64,000 nucleotides of DNA. It comes from Yinghuangia sp045039925. Lineage in GTDB: Bacteria; Actinomycetota; Actinomycetes; Streptomycetales; Streptomycetaceae. Position 1 is the first letter of the stretch, and each line of letters opens with the position of its first letter. The translations under genes and the position numbers were made by a program. The stretch covers positions 744,001 to 808,000 of the forward strand of contig CP108400.1 in the NCBI GenBank assembly GCA_045039925.1, in the 5' to 3' direction. Shown piece after piece: positions 42,855 to 51,708 of this stretch. Below the pieces are notes generated by a model. That model saw only the letters and a program-made list of their open reading frames with translations. It was not told where the DNA came from and searched no databases.

Positions 42855-45620
42855 TCAGGGGGCGGGGTTGGGGTCCTCACGGGGGGCGGGGGTCAGGCCT
42901 CCGGTCAGTTGTCGGACGCGGGTACGTGTCGCGTCCGCTTCGCCTTCGATCCGGCGCTGGACCTGGCGCGGCACGTGCAGGGTGCGGAAGTGCCCGACCA
43001 TGCGGTCCAGGACCGCTTCGGCCTGCGCCGCGTTGCCGTCCTTGGCGTGGACGGTGGCGAGGCGCCGCATGGCGGCGTTCAGGGTGATGTTGTCGAGCCC
43101 GGCGTCGCCCGTGGAGGCCTCGATCGCCGCCGTCAGCTGGGTGACGCTCTCCTTGATGTCCGGCTGCCGGACCTCGATGCGGGTGCCGCGCAGGTGCTGG
43201 AAGTGGCGGCCGGCGTTCGCCCCGATGGCGAGCCGTGCGAAGGCCGCGAGCGGATGCGATCCGTGTTTCTCGGTGACCTCCCGCAAGGCGTCGTTGCCGG
43301 CCTGGAGTTGCGGAGCGTCGGAGCCCAGCACGGCCAGCAGCGTGCCCTGCTGACTGCCCGTCATCAGCTCGCCGACCTCCTGGGCCGCCCGGTCGACCGG
43401 GTGCCGCACCACGACCGTGCGGGTGCCGGAGACCACCCTCGACCCGTCGGGGGCGACGTATGCCGCGGTGATCCGGTACCGGCCGGGATCGGCGAAGTAG
43501 AGGCCCTCGCTGCCGAATCCGAGGTACGCGTTGCCGTGCACGGCCGGTTCGGCCTCGGTCAGGGTGACGGTCGTCCCGACCGGGCCGTGTCCCGTGCACA
43601 GCCGGGCGATGGGGCGGAAGACCCGGGAGCGGCCCTGCGGGTCGGTGATCAGGTACGCGGTGTGCTCGCCCTTCGGCCCGAGGTCCGGCGTCACGGTGAC
43701 GTCGCCGCGCGTACCGGTGCGGCACAGCTTGATGCCGGCCATCACCGGTTCGCCGTACTCGAACACGCTCTTGCCGCCCAGTTCGAGGCGCAGGCCCGTC
43801 TCGTCGGCGAAGGGCGCCGCGAACGCCTCGGCGGTGCCGAGGTCCATCGCGGCGTGCGTGAGGAAGTCGTCGCCGCCGGGGACGATGTGGCGGTAGAAGC
43901 CGTGCCTCAGATGCCGCAGTTCGTCGGTCGAGAAATGGAACGGGAACGCGGACCAGAAGGCAGGCGAGCCGTTTCCGGCCGGACTCCGGTACTTCTGGGG
44001 GTAGTTCATCCACGACAGCTCGCCGAGGCCGTTGAGCGGGCCGAGCGGCGCATGCGGGACGGCGCGGTCCTTCTGCCACGAGTGCAGCAGGTTGAAGGCG
44101 TGCCCGATCTCGTGGACGTACGTGTGGAACTCGACGTTGTTGCGCCGGTGTCCGAAGTCGTGCAGGAGGCGTTGGAAGATCGCCATGCCCTGCCGCTGCG
44201 AGCCTTCCGTGTCGAACATGATCCCCGCGACGCCCTCGACGGTGAAGTACGTGGCGACGAACGCCCACAGCCGCCACTGCGGCACATCGCGGTGCAGGCT
44301 GAAGTTGGCGACCATCGCGGCGTGCAGCTCGGATTCCGACCACAGCAGGTCGCACGAGGTGTCCGTCACGACGTTGGTGGACCCGGCGGTCCTGAGTTCG
44401 ACACCGGCTTCGGCATACGCCGACGCCAGCGTGAGCGTCCTGTTGCGGTAGCCGGGCGGTGTCGGGCCCGACGCCGTGTCGTACTCGTCGATGGCCGACA
44501 TGCCGTCCATGTGGTCGAACTCCACGTCCACGGTGCGGAACATCGGCGAGGCGAAGGCGCCGGTCCAGGTGTCGGCGGCGGTCGCGTCGGGCCGCCGGAG
44601 CACCAGGTGCACATGACCGCGCGGAGCACCGACCGGCGAGCGCGGGAGGGTCAGTTCGAGGTGCGTGCGGTCCGAGGTGTTCGCGAAGGCGACCGAGCCG
44701 TGCCGGACCACGAAACGGTCGTCGTGGACGCGTACGTCGGGGGCCGCGGCCCGGAACGAGTCGGCGTACGTCGTCGTCCCGCCGACCGTCCTGAAGATGT
44801 CGCCGCTGACGGTGTGGAGGGGGCGTTCGCCTTCCAGGTCGACGCGCAGGTCCACGGTCGTCTCGGTGTCGGCCAGCGTGTAGCGCCCGGACACGGGCTG
44901 CGTGGGCGTGGTGAACTCCGCGGGAAGGGCCGCGAGTCCGTGCAGCAGCGCCGTGAGTGCCCCGGCCTGCTCGGGGCCGCTGCCCCAGTTGAGGATGCAG
45001 CCTTGGCCGCCCTTGACGATCAGCGTACGCCGCTCTCCGTCGGAATCCGGGGCCAGCGGCAGCAGGTGGTCGAAGTCCGAGCGGAGGTCGTCGGGGAGGT
45101 CTGCCCAGCCGTCGGCGCCGATCTCGTCCGGGCCGGACGTGATCGCGCACTCGCGCACGACTCCGCCGCTCCAGTCGAGCGTGAGCACGCGCGAGCCCTT
45201 GAAGAAGTAGGTGCGCCACGATCCGCCGGGCCCGTCGGGTGCCTGCAACAGGGCGTCGAGGCCTTCCCGCCAGTCCGCGGGCAGGGCCGTCCCCCAGTTG
45301 CCGACCTGTGTCCACGGGACGGTGCGTACGATGCCGCGGTCCCAGTCGTACCACTGGCACTCGCCGGCCTGGAACAACAGGGTCTGCCAGGAGCCGTCCG
45401 CCACGGGGAGTTGCAACGCGCCGGTGGCGGCGGACCGGTAGGGGTCCCCGATCCCGGCGAGCCTGCCCTGACGGACGCTCGCCAAGGTGCCGGTCTCGAC
45501 GAGATCCCGCTCGGTGACGACCGCCGCGGCCTCCCCTCGCGCGAACAGGGCCGCCCATTCCCCGGCGGGGTAGGCGACGGCCCAGCTGAACCCGGTCGTC
45601 TTGTACCGCAAGAACGCCAT
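42855..45620 (-). CDS. Metzincin-type zinc metalloprotease with N-terminal repeat domain
   Basis: A 921-residue protein. The zinc motif HEIGHAFNLLH (H503, E504, H507, H513) is followed by a Met-turn-like ELSWMNYPQKY, together typical of metzincins, although the usual Gly between the second and third His is Asn. Residues ~40-190 contain repeats with aromatic FFKGSRVLTLDW and YDWDRGIVRTVPW blocks reminiscent of hemopexin-like blades. C-terminal to the protease are beta-rich domains (GKSVFEYGEPVMAGIKLCRT; Ig-like), then helical repeats with TPR character (~790-890). No signal peptide is seen, so export would need another route or the protein acts inside the cell. ATG 45620 has GGAG 7 nt upstream. 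It converges on the unknown two-gene unit. Confidence 0.82.
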   Translation of the reverse strand: MAFLRYKTTGFSWAVAYPAGEWAALFARGEAAAVVTERDLVETGTLASVRQGRLAGIGDPYRSAATGALQLPVADGSWQTLLFQAGECQWYDWDRGIVRTVPWTQVGNWGTALPADWREGLDALLQAPDGPGGSWRTYFFKGSRVLTLDWSGGVVRECAITSGPDEIGADGWADLPDDLRSDFDHLLPLAPDSDGERRTLIVKGGQGCILNWGSGPEQAGALTALLHGLAALPAEFTTPTQPVSGRYTLADTETTVDLRVDLEGERPLHTVSGDIFRTVGGTTTYADSFRAAAPDVRVHDDRFVVRHGSVAFANTSDRTHLELTLPRSPVGAPRGHVHLVLRRPDATAADTWTGAFASPMFRTVDVEFDHMDGMSAIDEYDTASGPTPPGYRNRTLTLASAYAEAGVELRTAGSTNVVTDTSCDLLWSESELHAAMVANFSLHRDVPQWRLWAFVATYFTVEGVAGIMFDTEGSQRQGMAIFQRLLHDFGHRRNNVEFHTYVHEIGHAFNLLHSWQKDRAVPHAPLGPLNGLGELSWMNYPQKYRSPAGNGSPAFWSAFPFHFSTDELRHLRHGFYRHIVPGGDDFLTHAAMDLGTAEAFAAPFADETGLRLELGGKSVFEYGEPVMAGIKLCRTGTRGDVTVTPDLGPKGEHTAYLITDPQGRSRVFRPIARLCTGHGPVGTTVTLTEAEPAVHGNAYLGFGSEGLYFADPGRYRITAAYVAPDGSRVVSGTRTVVVRHPVDRAAQEVGELMTGSQQGTLLAVLGSDAPQLQAGNDALREVTEKHGSHPLAAFARLAIGANAGRHFQHLRGTRIEVRQPDIKESVTQLTAAIEASTGDAGLDNITLNAAMRRLATVHAKDGNAAQAEAVLDRMVGHFRTLHVPRQVQRRIEGEADATRTRVRQLTGGLTPAPREDPNPAP

Positions 45621-45768
45621 GTGCGCACTCCGTCCGCGGGCGGTGCAGGTGATGGGCCGTGCCGAGCGGACGCGGCGCCGCGGTCGCGCGCCGCCGACGG
45701 AGTGTCAGAACTCCCGACTGCGCGGCGAGTTGCCCGCTCTTCGGAGTGTGCCACGGGTCACATTCAGT

Positions 45769-47034
45769 TCATGGGGAAACGGCCGTACCAGAGACGTCCC
45801 CTCCGGTTGCCCAGGCGTCGTCGGCGGCGGGCAGGGTCACGGTGACCCGCAGTCCGCCGCTCTCGCGCGGTTCGGCGCGGGCGTCGCCGCCGTGCGCCCG
45901 CGCGACCGCCCGCACGATGGACAGCCCGAGCCCGGCCCCGGACATGCCCGCGATCCGGTCGGCGCCGAGCCGGCGGAACGGCTCGAAGAGTGCCGGGACG
46001 TCGTAACGGGCCACGACCGGGCCGGAGTTGCTGACTTCGAGCCGCACGGTGCCGTCGTCGTGCCTGCCGCAGTCGACGCGGACCCAGCCGTCCTCGGGCA
46101 GGTTGTGGCGTACCCCGTTCTCCACGAGGTTCTGCACGAGCCGTTCGAGCAGCACCGGGTTCCCGGTGGTGGGCGCTTCGTCGGGTGCCGCGACGACCTT
46201 GGCCCGGCCCGGGTCGAGTTGCGCGACGACGTGGTCCACGACGTCGGCGAGGTCGACGTACGCGTGTTCGGCCACCTCGGCCTCCGACCGCGCCAGGAGC
46301 AGCAGGCCGTCGATCAGGCGCTCGTGCCGCGCGTTGATCTCCAGCAGGGTGGCGCCGAGTTGGCGGACCTCGGCCGAGGCGTCGGCACCGCGTACCGCGA
46401 CTTCGAGGAGCGCCTTGTTGAGGGACAGCGGTGTGCGCAGTTCGTGGGACGCGTTGGCGATGAAGCGCCGCTGGCCGTCGAAGGCGTGGTCGAGCCGGGA
46501 CAGCATGACGTCGAACGTGTCGGCGAGTTCCTTGATCTCGTCCCGGGGGCCTTCCAGTGCGATCCGCTCGTGCAGGCTGCGGTCGGCGGCCGGGGCCTCG
46601 GAGATCCGGCGCGCGGTGTCGGTGACCTGCTGGAGCGGTTGCAGGACGCGCCCGGCGATGAGCCAGCCGCAGCCGATCGACACGGCGCCGACCGCACCGA
46701 GCGCGACGCCGCCCTGGGTCAGCAGCGCGGCGAGGGCGTCGTCCTGGGTCCGCTCGACGGACTGGTAGTCGGTGCTGCCGTCGCTGTTGCTCTCGTCGAG
46801 GCCGGTCCCCGAGACCACCGAGTCCGCGGGCGGACTCGACGGCGGCGGGACGGGTTTGCCGTCCGGGCCGGTCTGGTGCGAGACGACCTTGTCGCCGCGC
46901 TCGCGGAACTGCTGGGCGAGCAGGGCGTACGTCGCACCGAGCACGAGGATGCCGGCGAGCATGAACAGGCAGCCGTAGACGAGCGTGAGCCGCGCCCGCA
47001 GGGTCAGCCGCGCCGGGCGGACGTGGTTCGTCAC
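45769..47034 (-). CDS. Two-component sensor histidine kinase
   Basis: A 421-residue kinase. Membrane segments lie at ~15-37 and ~118-140 around an extracytoplasmic domain of about 80 residues rich in Pro/Ser and acidic residues. A HAMP domain follows, then the H-box RRFIANASHELRTPLSLNKALLE, an N-box NLVENGVRHN and the G-boxes MSGAGLGLSIVRAVARAHGG. The type matches streptomycete envelope-stress and peptide-sensing kinases. GTG 47034 overlaps the response-regulator stop as GTGA, so synthesis is coupled. The divergent operon encodes a lipoprotein, a peptidoglycan-binding adaptor and an ABC exporter, the likely target of the system. Confidence 0.93.
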   Translation of the reverse strand: MTNHVRPARLTLRARLTLVYGCLFMLAGILVLGATYALLAQQFRERGDKVVSHQTGPDGKPVPPPSSPPADSVVSGTGLDESNSDGSTDYQSVERTQDDALAALLTQGGVALGAVGAVSIGCGWLIAGRVLQPLQQVTDTARRISEAPAADRSLHERIALEGPRDEIKELADTFDVMLSRLDHAFDGQRRFIANASHELRTPLSLNKALLEVAVRGADASAEVRQLGATLLEINARHERLIDGLLLLARSEAEVAEHAYVDLADVVDHVVAQLDPGRAKVVAAPDEAPTTGNPVLLERLVQNLVENGVRHNLPEDGWVRVDCGRHDDGTVRLEVSNSGPVVARYDVPALFEPFRRLGADRIAGMSGAGLGLSIVRAVARAHGGDARAEPRESGGLRVTVTLPAADDAWATGGDVSGTAVSP

Positions 47035-47687
47035 GGGATCCGGTACCCCACTCCCGCCTCGGTGACGACGACCGCCGGATCCCCCAGCTTGCGCCGGAGT
47101 TTGAGGACGGCGATGCGGACCGCGTTCGTGAACGGGTCGGCGTTCTCGTCCCATGCCTTCTCCAGCAGTTGTTCGGCCGAGACCGCGGCGCCGTCCGCGC
47201 GCAGCAGTTCGGCCAGGACGGCGAACTCCTTGCGGGAGAGCGGTACGTAGCGCCCGTCCCGGTAGACCTCGCGCCGGTGCGGGTCGAGCCGGATCCCGGC
47301 TCGTTGCAGCACCGGCGGCGCGGCCGGTCCGCCCCGGCGGCCGAGCGCCACGACCCGCGCGGAAAGCTCCTCGAAGGCAAAGGGCTTGGGCAGGTAGTCG
47401 TCCGCGCCGAGGGCGAACCCGGCCACCCGGTCCCCGACTTCGGTGGCGGCGGTGAGCATCAGCACGCGCGCCGACACACCCTCCGCGACCATGCGGCGGC
47501 AGACCTCGTCGCCGTGCAGGACCGGCAGGTCGCGGTCCAGGACCACGACGTCGTAGTCGTTGACCGCGATCCGCTCGGTCGCGGTGCCTCCGTCGTGGAC
47601 GACGTCGACCGCGTGTGCGTCGCCCCGCAGCCACTTGGCCACCGCGTCCGCGAGCAGCACTTCGTCCTCGACCACCAATATGCGCAT
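47031..47687 (-). CDS. OmpR-family response regulator
   Basis: A 218-residue regulator: receiver domain MRILVVEDEVLLADAVAKWL with the phospho-acceptor D51 (VVVLDRDLPVLHG), the conserved Thr in LMLTAATE and Lys in DDYLPKPF, then a winged helix (RAGIRLDPHRREVYRDGRYVPLSRKEFAVLAELL and NAVRIAVLKLRRKLGDP). ATG 47687 gives the standard N-terminus, although GGAGGG abuts it directly; an upstream start would add a basic extension. It shares a 129-bp divergent spacer with the lipoprotein gene that contains GTTTCGGAAAC, a short palindrome that could be its binding site. Confidence 0.95.
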   Translation of the reverse strand: MRILVVEDEVLLADAVAKWLRGDAHAVDVVHDGGTATERIAVNDYDVVVLDRDLPVLHGDEVCRRMVAEGVSARVLMLTAATEVGDRVAGFALGADDYLPKPFAFEELSARVVALGRRGGPAAPPVLQRAGIRLDPHRREVYRDGRYVPLSRKEFAVLAELLRADGAAVSAEQLLEKAWDENADPFTNAVRIAVLKLRRKLGDPAVVVTEAGVGYRIP

Positions 47688-47816
47688 CCCTCCATGCTCG
47701 CGGGGGCGGCGTTTCCTCCGCGTTAGCGGTTTCGGAAACGGCCGGGACACCCTCGGTCGGCTCGAATGCGGCATGAGCGGCCGGCGTACGTCCGGCCGAG
47801 GAGGAGGGACGCGGCA

Positions 47817-48425
47817 ATGCGTACCGCGACACGATCAGGTCCCGGCGAGCGGGGCGCCCGCGTGGCCATGGGCAGCATGCTGCTCGCACTGGTGCTCGCC
47901 CTCGCGGGCTGCGGCTCGTCCGACGACGGCGACGAAGTGGCCAGTGCCGACAGCCCGTCCGCGAAGGCGAGCCCGAGCGGTTCGGCGAAGGCGGACGCCG
48001 ATCCGGACGACGCCCTCGCGCAGTCGTTGAAGTACGCGCAGTGCATGCGCGAAAGCGGGGTTCCGCAGTTCCCGGACCCGGTCCAGAAGAACAACGGCGG
48101 GCTCGACATCAGCCTGCCGGATGGCGTGGACCGTCAGGCGGTCGAGGCGGCGGAGAAGCTGTGCAAGCAGTTCCTGCCGAAGGGCGGCGAGAACAAGCCG
48201 ATCGACCCGGAGATCGCCAAGCGGAACCGCGACATCGCCAAGTGCATGCGCGAGAACGGCGTGCCGAACTTCCCCGACCCGGGGCCCGACGGCGGGCTGC
48301 AGATCCAGAACGAGCCCGGGAGCGGACTCGACCCGTCGAACCCGGCGTTCGACGCGGCGAGCAAGAAGTGCAACATGACCGGCCCGGCCGGCGAGGGCGC
48401 CGTGAACGACGTGAAGACGCCGTGA
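47817..48425 (+). CDS. Lipoprotein of unknown function, first gene of an ABC export operon
   Basis: A 202-residue lipoprotein: signal segment GSMLLALVLALAG with lipobox LAGC, then an Asp/Ser/Lys spacer. Two related modules follow: LKYAQCMRESGVPQFPDP and IAKCMRENGVPNFPDPGPDG, each with a Cys, so the protein is built from an internal duplication whose cysteines may pair. ATG 47817 has AGGAGGG with 8-nt spacing. The stop overlaps the GTG of the adaptor gene. The duplicated CMRxxGVPxFPDP unit is common in actinomycete lipoproteins next to ABC exporters under two-component control; its ligand is unknown. Confidence 0.88.
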   Translation: MRTATRSGPGERGARVAMGSMLLALVLALAGCGSSDDGDEVASADSPSAKASPSGSAKADADPDDALAQSLKYAQCMRESGVPQFPDPVQKNNGGLDISLPDGVDRQAVEAAEKLCKQFLPKGGENKPIDPEIAKRNRDIAKCMRENGVPNFPDPGPDGGLQIQNEPGSGLDPSNPAFDAASKKCNMTGPAGEGAVNDVKTP

Positions 48426-49636
48426 GCGGCACGGAGGAGTTGTCCGCGGCGGGGTCGGGGACGGAGCCGGAGTCGGAGTCGGGGTCCAAGACGGGGTCGG
48501 CGCGCCGACGCCGCCGGCGTACCGGCCGCGTGGTCGGGACCGCGGTGGCGGTGGTCGCGGTGGCGGCCGGGACCGCGACCGGCCTCGGCTTCCGGCCCGA
48601 GTTCGGCGGCGACGACGCGTCCGGAGGCGGGGCCGGGGGCAACGGCCAGGGGCTGCCGCCGGCCACCGCCCCGGTGTCGCGGCAGACGCTCGTGGACACC
48701 GAGACGGAGACGGGCGAACTGAGCCACGGCGACCAGACGGCGGTCTCGGGACGCCTCACCGGTACGGTGACCGGCCTGCCCGCCGCGGGGTCGGCGGTCG
48801 AGCGGGGCAGGCCGCTCTACCACGTGGACAACGCGCCGGTCGTGCTGCTGTACGGCCCGCTGCCCACGTACCGCGCACTCGCGGTCGACACCGAGGGCGC
48901 GGACGTGCGGCAGTTCGAGGAGAACCTGTGGGCGCTGGGGTACCGGGGCTTCACGGTCGACGACGAGTACACCGCCGCGACGGCGACGGCCGTGAAGAAG
49001 TGGCAGAAGGCCCTGGGCCTTGAGCAGACCGGCACGGTCGAGTTGGGCCGCGTGGGGTACGCGGCGGGCCCGGTCCGCATCGACACGCTCAAGGCGGCCG
49101 TGGGCGACACCACGCAACCCGGGAGCGCGCTGCTCACCTACACGGGGCTCAGCCGCGTGGTCGTCGTGGACCTGGACGTGGCGCAGCAGCGCCTGGCGAC
49201 GATCGGCCTGCCGGTCACCGTGAAGCTGCCGGACGGGCGGACGGTCCCGGGCAAGGTGGCCCGCACGCTGACCGTCATCGACGCGGGTGACGAGGGCGAC
49301 GGCGGCGGAGGCGGAGGGGGTGGTGGTGGCGGGGACGGTGCGGGCGACGCCGAGACGAACATCCGGGTGACCGTCTCGCTCGACGACGAGCGGTCGCTGG
49401 ACGGGCTCGACCAGGCGGCGGTGAGCGTGGTGTTCACCGCGTCGAAGCACGAGGGGGTGCTGACCGTGCCCGTGGCGGCGCTGCTCGCGCTCGCCGAGGG
49501 CGGGTACGGCGTGCAACTCGTCGACGGCGCGACCACCCGCATCGTGGCCGTCGAGACGGGGATGTTCGCGAACGGGCGCGTCGAGGTGTCGGGCGGCGGG
49601 ATCACCGAGGGCGCGACCGTGGGGATGCCCACGTGA
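48422..49636 (+). CDS. Peptidoglycan-binding periplasmic adaptor of an ABC exporter
   Basis: A 404-residue membrane-fusion-type adaptor. A basic N-terminus and one membrane segment (VVGTAVAVVAVAAGTATGLGF) are followed by a barrel-sandwich half (GELSHGDQTAVSGRLTGTVTGLPAAGSAV) and a PG_binding_1 domain (DVRQFEENLWALGYRGFTVDDEYTAATATAVKKWQKALGL). The beta-barrel and membrane-proximal regions come last. An eleven-glycine run interrupts the barrel near residues 290-302. GTG 48422 overlaps the lipoprotein stop, and the ATPase GTG overlaps this stop, so the operon is tightly coupled. It probably links the ABC permease to the cell wall. The substrate is unknown but envelope-active peptides are typical. 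Confidence 0.9.
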   Translation: MSGTEELSAAGSGTEPESESGSKTGSARRRRRRTGRVVGTAVAVVAVAAGTATGLGFRPEFGGDDASGGGAGGNGQGLPPATAPVSRQTLVDTETETGELSHGDQTAVSGRLTGTVTGLPAAGSAVERGRPLYHVDNAPVVLLYGPLPTYRALAVDTEGADVRQFEENLWALGYRGFTVDDEYTAATATAVKKWQKALGLEQTGTVELGRVGYAAGPVRIDTLKAAVGDTTQPGSALLTYTGLSRVVVVDLDVAQQRLATIGLPVTVKLPDGRTVPGKVARTLTVIDAGDEGDGGGGGGGGGGGDGAGDAETNIRVTVSLDDERSLDGLDQAAVSVVFTASKHEGVLTVPVAALLALAEGGYGVQLVDGATTRIVAVETGMFANGRVEVSGGGITEGATVGMPT

Positions 49637-50475
49637 CGGCGTCCGGTCCGACCCTCCGGAAGTCGACCGTCCAGGACCCGACCGTCCAGGACCCGACCGT
49701 GACGGACCCGACCGTGACGGACCCGACCGTGACGGACCCGACTGTCCAGGACCCGACTGTCCAGGACCCGACGCGCGGACGGACCGCGCCGCAGGATGAG
49801 CGGCAACATCAAGACCCTTTGCCGCTGGTCGAGTTGGCGGGTGTCGGCAAGACGTACCCGGGCGGGGTGGCCGCCGTGCGCGAGGTCTCCTTGACCATCG
49901 GGCGCGGCGAACTCGTGGCCATAGTGGGCCCGTCCGGCTCGGGAAAGTCCACGATGCTGCATCTCGTCGGCACGCTCGACCGGCCGTCGACCGGCGTCGT
50001 GCGCATCGCCGGGCACGACATCGCGACGCTGTCCGACCGCCGGCTGTCGGCGTTGCGGGCGGGCCTGATCGGGTTCGTGTTCCAGCAATTCCATCTGGCG
50101 CAGGGCCAGTCCGCGGTGGACAACGTCGCGGACGGCCTGCTGTACGCGGGGGTTCCCCTGCGTGAGCGCCGGCGCCGGGCGGAGCGGACGCTCGTCCGCG
50201 TCGGGCTCGGCACCCGGCTCGACCACATGCCGCACGAACTGTCGGGCGGAGAGCGGCAGCGCGTGGCGATCGCCCGCGCGGTGGTGGGTGAGCCGCCGCT
50301 GCTGCTCGCCGACGAACCGACCGGGAACCTCGATTCGGCGTCCGGCGCGGGGGTGATGGCGCTGTTGCGCGAGTTGCACGCGGCGGGCACGACGGTCGTC
50401 GTCATCACGCACGACCGGGAGATCGCGGCGTCGCTTCCCCGGCAGGTGGCCATGCGCGACGGAAAGGTGGTGTGA
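49633..50475 (+). CDS. ABC transporter ATP-binding protein (MacB/LolD type) with N-terminal TVxDP repeats
   Basis: A 280-residue ATPase. The nucleotide-binding domain starts at ~65 (LVELAGVGKTYPGGVAAVREVSLTI). Walker A is GPSGSGKS (99-106), Q-loop FVFQQFHLAQGQS, signature LSGGERQRVAIARA, Walker B LLLADEPTGNLD, switch VVVITHDRE. This is the MacB/LolD subfamily, which pairs with FtsX-like permeases such as the next gene. Before the domain lies an unusual 35-residue array of TVQDP/TVTDP pentapeptides. GTG 49633 overlaps the adaptor stop (GTGA). A later start just before the conserved domain cannot be excluded, but the coupled start is the better-supported one. Confidence 0.93.
   Translation: MTASGPTLRKSTVQDPTVQDPTVTDPTVTDPTVTDPTVQDPTVQDPTRGRTAPQDERQHQDPLPLVELAGVGKTYPGGVAAVREVSLTIGRGELVAIVGPSGSGKSTMLHLVGTLDRPSTGVVRIAGHDIATLSDRRLSALRAGLIGFVFQQFHLAQGQSAVDNVADGLLYAGVPLRERRRRAERTLVRVGLGTRLDHMPHELSGGERQRVAIARAVVGEPPLLLADEPTGNLDSASGAGVMALLRELHAAGTTVVVITHDREIAASLPRQVAMRDGKVV
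49666..49770. repeat. 15-bp tandem array, 7 copies, in the ATPase N-terminus
   Basis: Seven 15-bp units: ACCGTCCAGGACCCG twice, ACCGTGACGGACCCG three times, ACTGTCCAGGACCCG twice. They are in frame and encode TVQDP/TVTDP. The sharp symmetry (2-3-2) and near identity suggest recent expansion. Confidence 0.95.
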
Positions 50476-50476
50476 G

Positions 50477-51679
50477 ATGGCCGGGTTGCTCTCTCCCGCG
50501 CGGCTGCGTCCGCGTGATGTGTGGCGGGTGGGTGTCTCGGGGCTGCGTACCCGGCGGATGCGGGTGTTCCTGTCGGCGCTCGGCATCGCCATCGGCATCG
50601 CGGCGATGACGGCCGTCGCCGGGATCTCGTCGTCGAGTCGCGCCGAACTCGACCGTGAGCTGGACGCGTTGGGCACCAACCTGCTGACCGTGGCGCCCGG
50701 GCAGAGCCTGTCCGGCGCGACCGCGAGCCTGCCGCCGGAGTCGGTGCCGATGATCTCGAGGATCGGGCCGGTGCGGCAGGTGGCGGCCGTCGGCGACGTA
50801 CCGGACGCGAAGATCTACCGCAACGACCGCATCCCCGCCGCGCAGTCGGGGGCGATGACGGTACGCGCCGCGCATCTGGATCTGCCGCGTACCGTGGGCG
50901 CCGCGCTTGCCGACGGCACGTGGCTCAACCCGGCGACTGAGCGCTATCCGGCGGTGGTGCTGGGCGCCGACGCCGCCGAGCGCCTGGGGGTCGGGGCCGC
51001 GGGCCCGGACATCCAGGTCTATGCGGGCGACGAGTGGTTCACCGTGGTCGGGATCCTCGAACCGGTACCGCTCGCACCGGAGTTGAACGCGTCGGCGCTG
51101 ATCGGTTGGCCGGTGGCCGAGTCGCTGCTCGGCTTCGACGGGCATCCGACCACGGTGTACTCGCGTTCCGACGACGGCTCGGTGGAGGAGGTCCGCGACG
51201 TCCTGGCGGCGACCGCGAACCCGGAGGCGCCCAACGAGGTGAACGTCTCGCGGCCGTCCGACGCGCTCGCCGCGCGGCATGCCACCGACCGCGCCTTCAC
51301 CGGGCTGCTGCTCGGGTTGGGGGCGGTGGCGCTGCTGGTGGGCGGGGTCGGGGTCGCCAACACGATGGTGATCTCGGTGCTCGAACGCCGCGCGGAGATC
51401 GGCCTACGGCGCTCGCTGGGCGCGACCCGGGGCCAGATCCGCACGCAGTTCCTCGCCGAGTCCCTGCTGTTGTCGGCGCTCGGCGGCGTCGGCGGCGTGG
51501 CCCTCGGTGCGGTGGTGACGACGGTGTACGCGGGCACGCGCGGCTGGCCCGCCGTCCTCCCCTTGTGGGCGACCGGCGGGGGCCTCGCCGCGACCCTGGT
51601 GATCGGCGCGGTCGCGGGCCTGTACCCGGCGATCCGGGCGTCCCGCCTGCCGCCGACGGAGGCACTGACCGCGCCCTGA
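50477..51679 (+). CDS. MacB-like FtsX-family ABC permease
   Basis: A 400-residue permease: first membrane segment MRVFLSALGIAIGIAAMTAVAGI, a large extracytoplasmic domain (MacB_PCD, ~45-270), then three C-terminal segments beginning GLLLGLGAVALLVGGVGVANTMVISVLERRAEIGLRRSLGATRGQI, which contains the coupling helix. The last segment ends GLYPAIRASRLPPTEALTAP, the classic FtsX tail. ATG 50477 comes 1 bp after the ATPase stop. With the adaptor and ATPase it forms a MacAB-type tripartite exporter without an outer-membrane partner, as expected in actinomycetes. Confidence 0.95.
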   Translation: MAGLLSPARLRPRDVWRVGVSGLRTRRMRVFLSALGIAIGIAAMTAVAGISSSSRAELDRELDALGTNLLTVAPGQSLSGATASLPPESVPMISRIGPVRQVAAVGDVPDAKIYRNDRIPAAQSGAMTVRAAHLDLPRTVGAALADGTWLNPATERYPAVVLGADAAERLGVGAAGPDIQVYAGDEWFTVVGILEPVPLAPELNASALIGWPVAESLLGFDGHPTTVYSRSDDGSVEEVRDVLAATANPEAPNEVNVSRPSDALAARHATDRAFTGLLLGLGAVALLVGGVGVANTMVISVLERRAEIGLRRSLGATRGQIRTQFLAESLLLSALGGVGGVALGAVVTTVYAGTRGWPAVLPLWATGGGLAATLVIGAVAGLYPAIRASRLPPTEALTAP

Positions 51680-51708
51680 AGGCCGCCTGAATGCGGCCGT
51701 GTCGTGCG

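Noticed and set aside
49666..49770. CRISPR array
   Set aside because: Units are contiguous 15-mers without spacers and lie in a coding frame.
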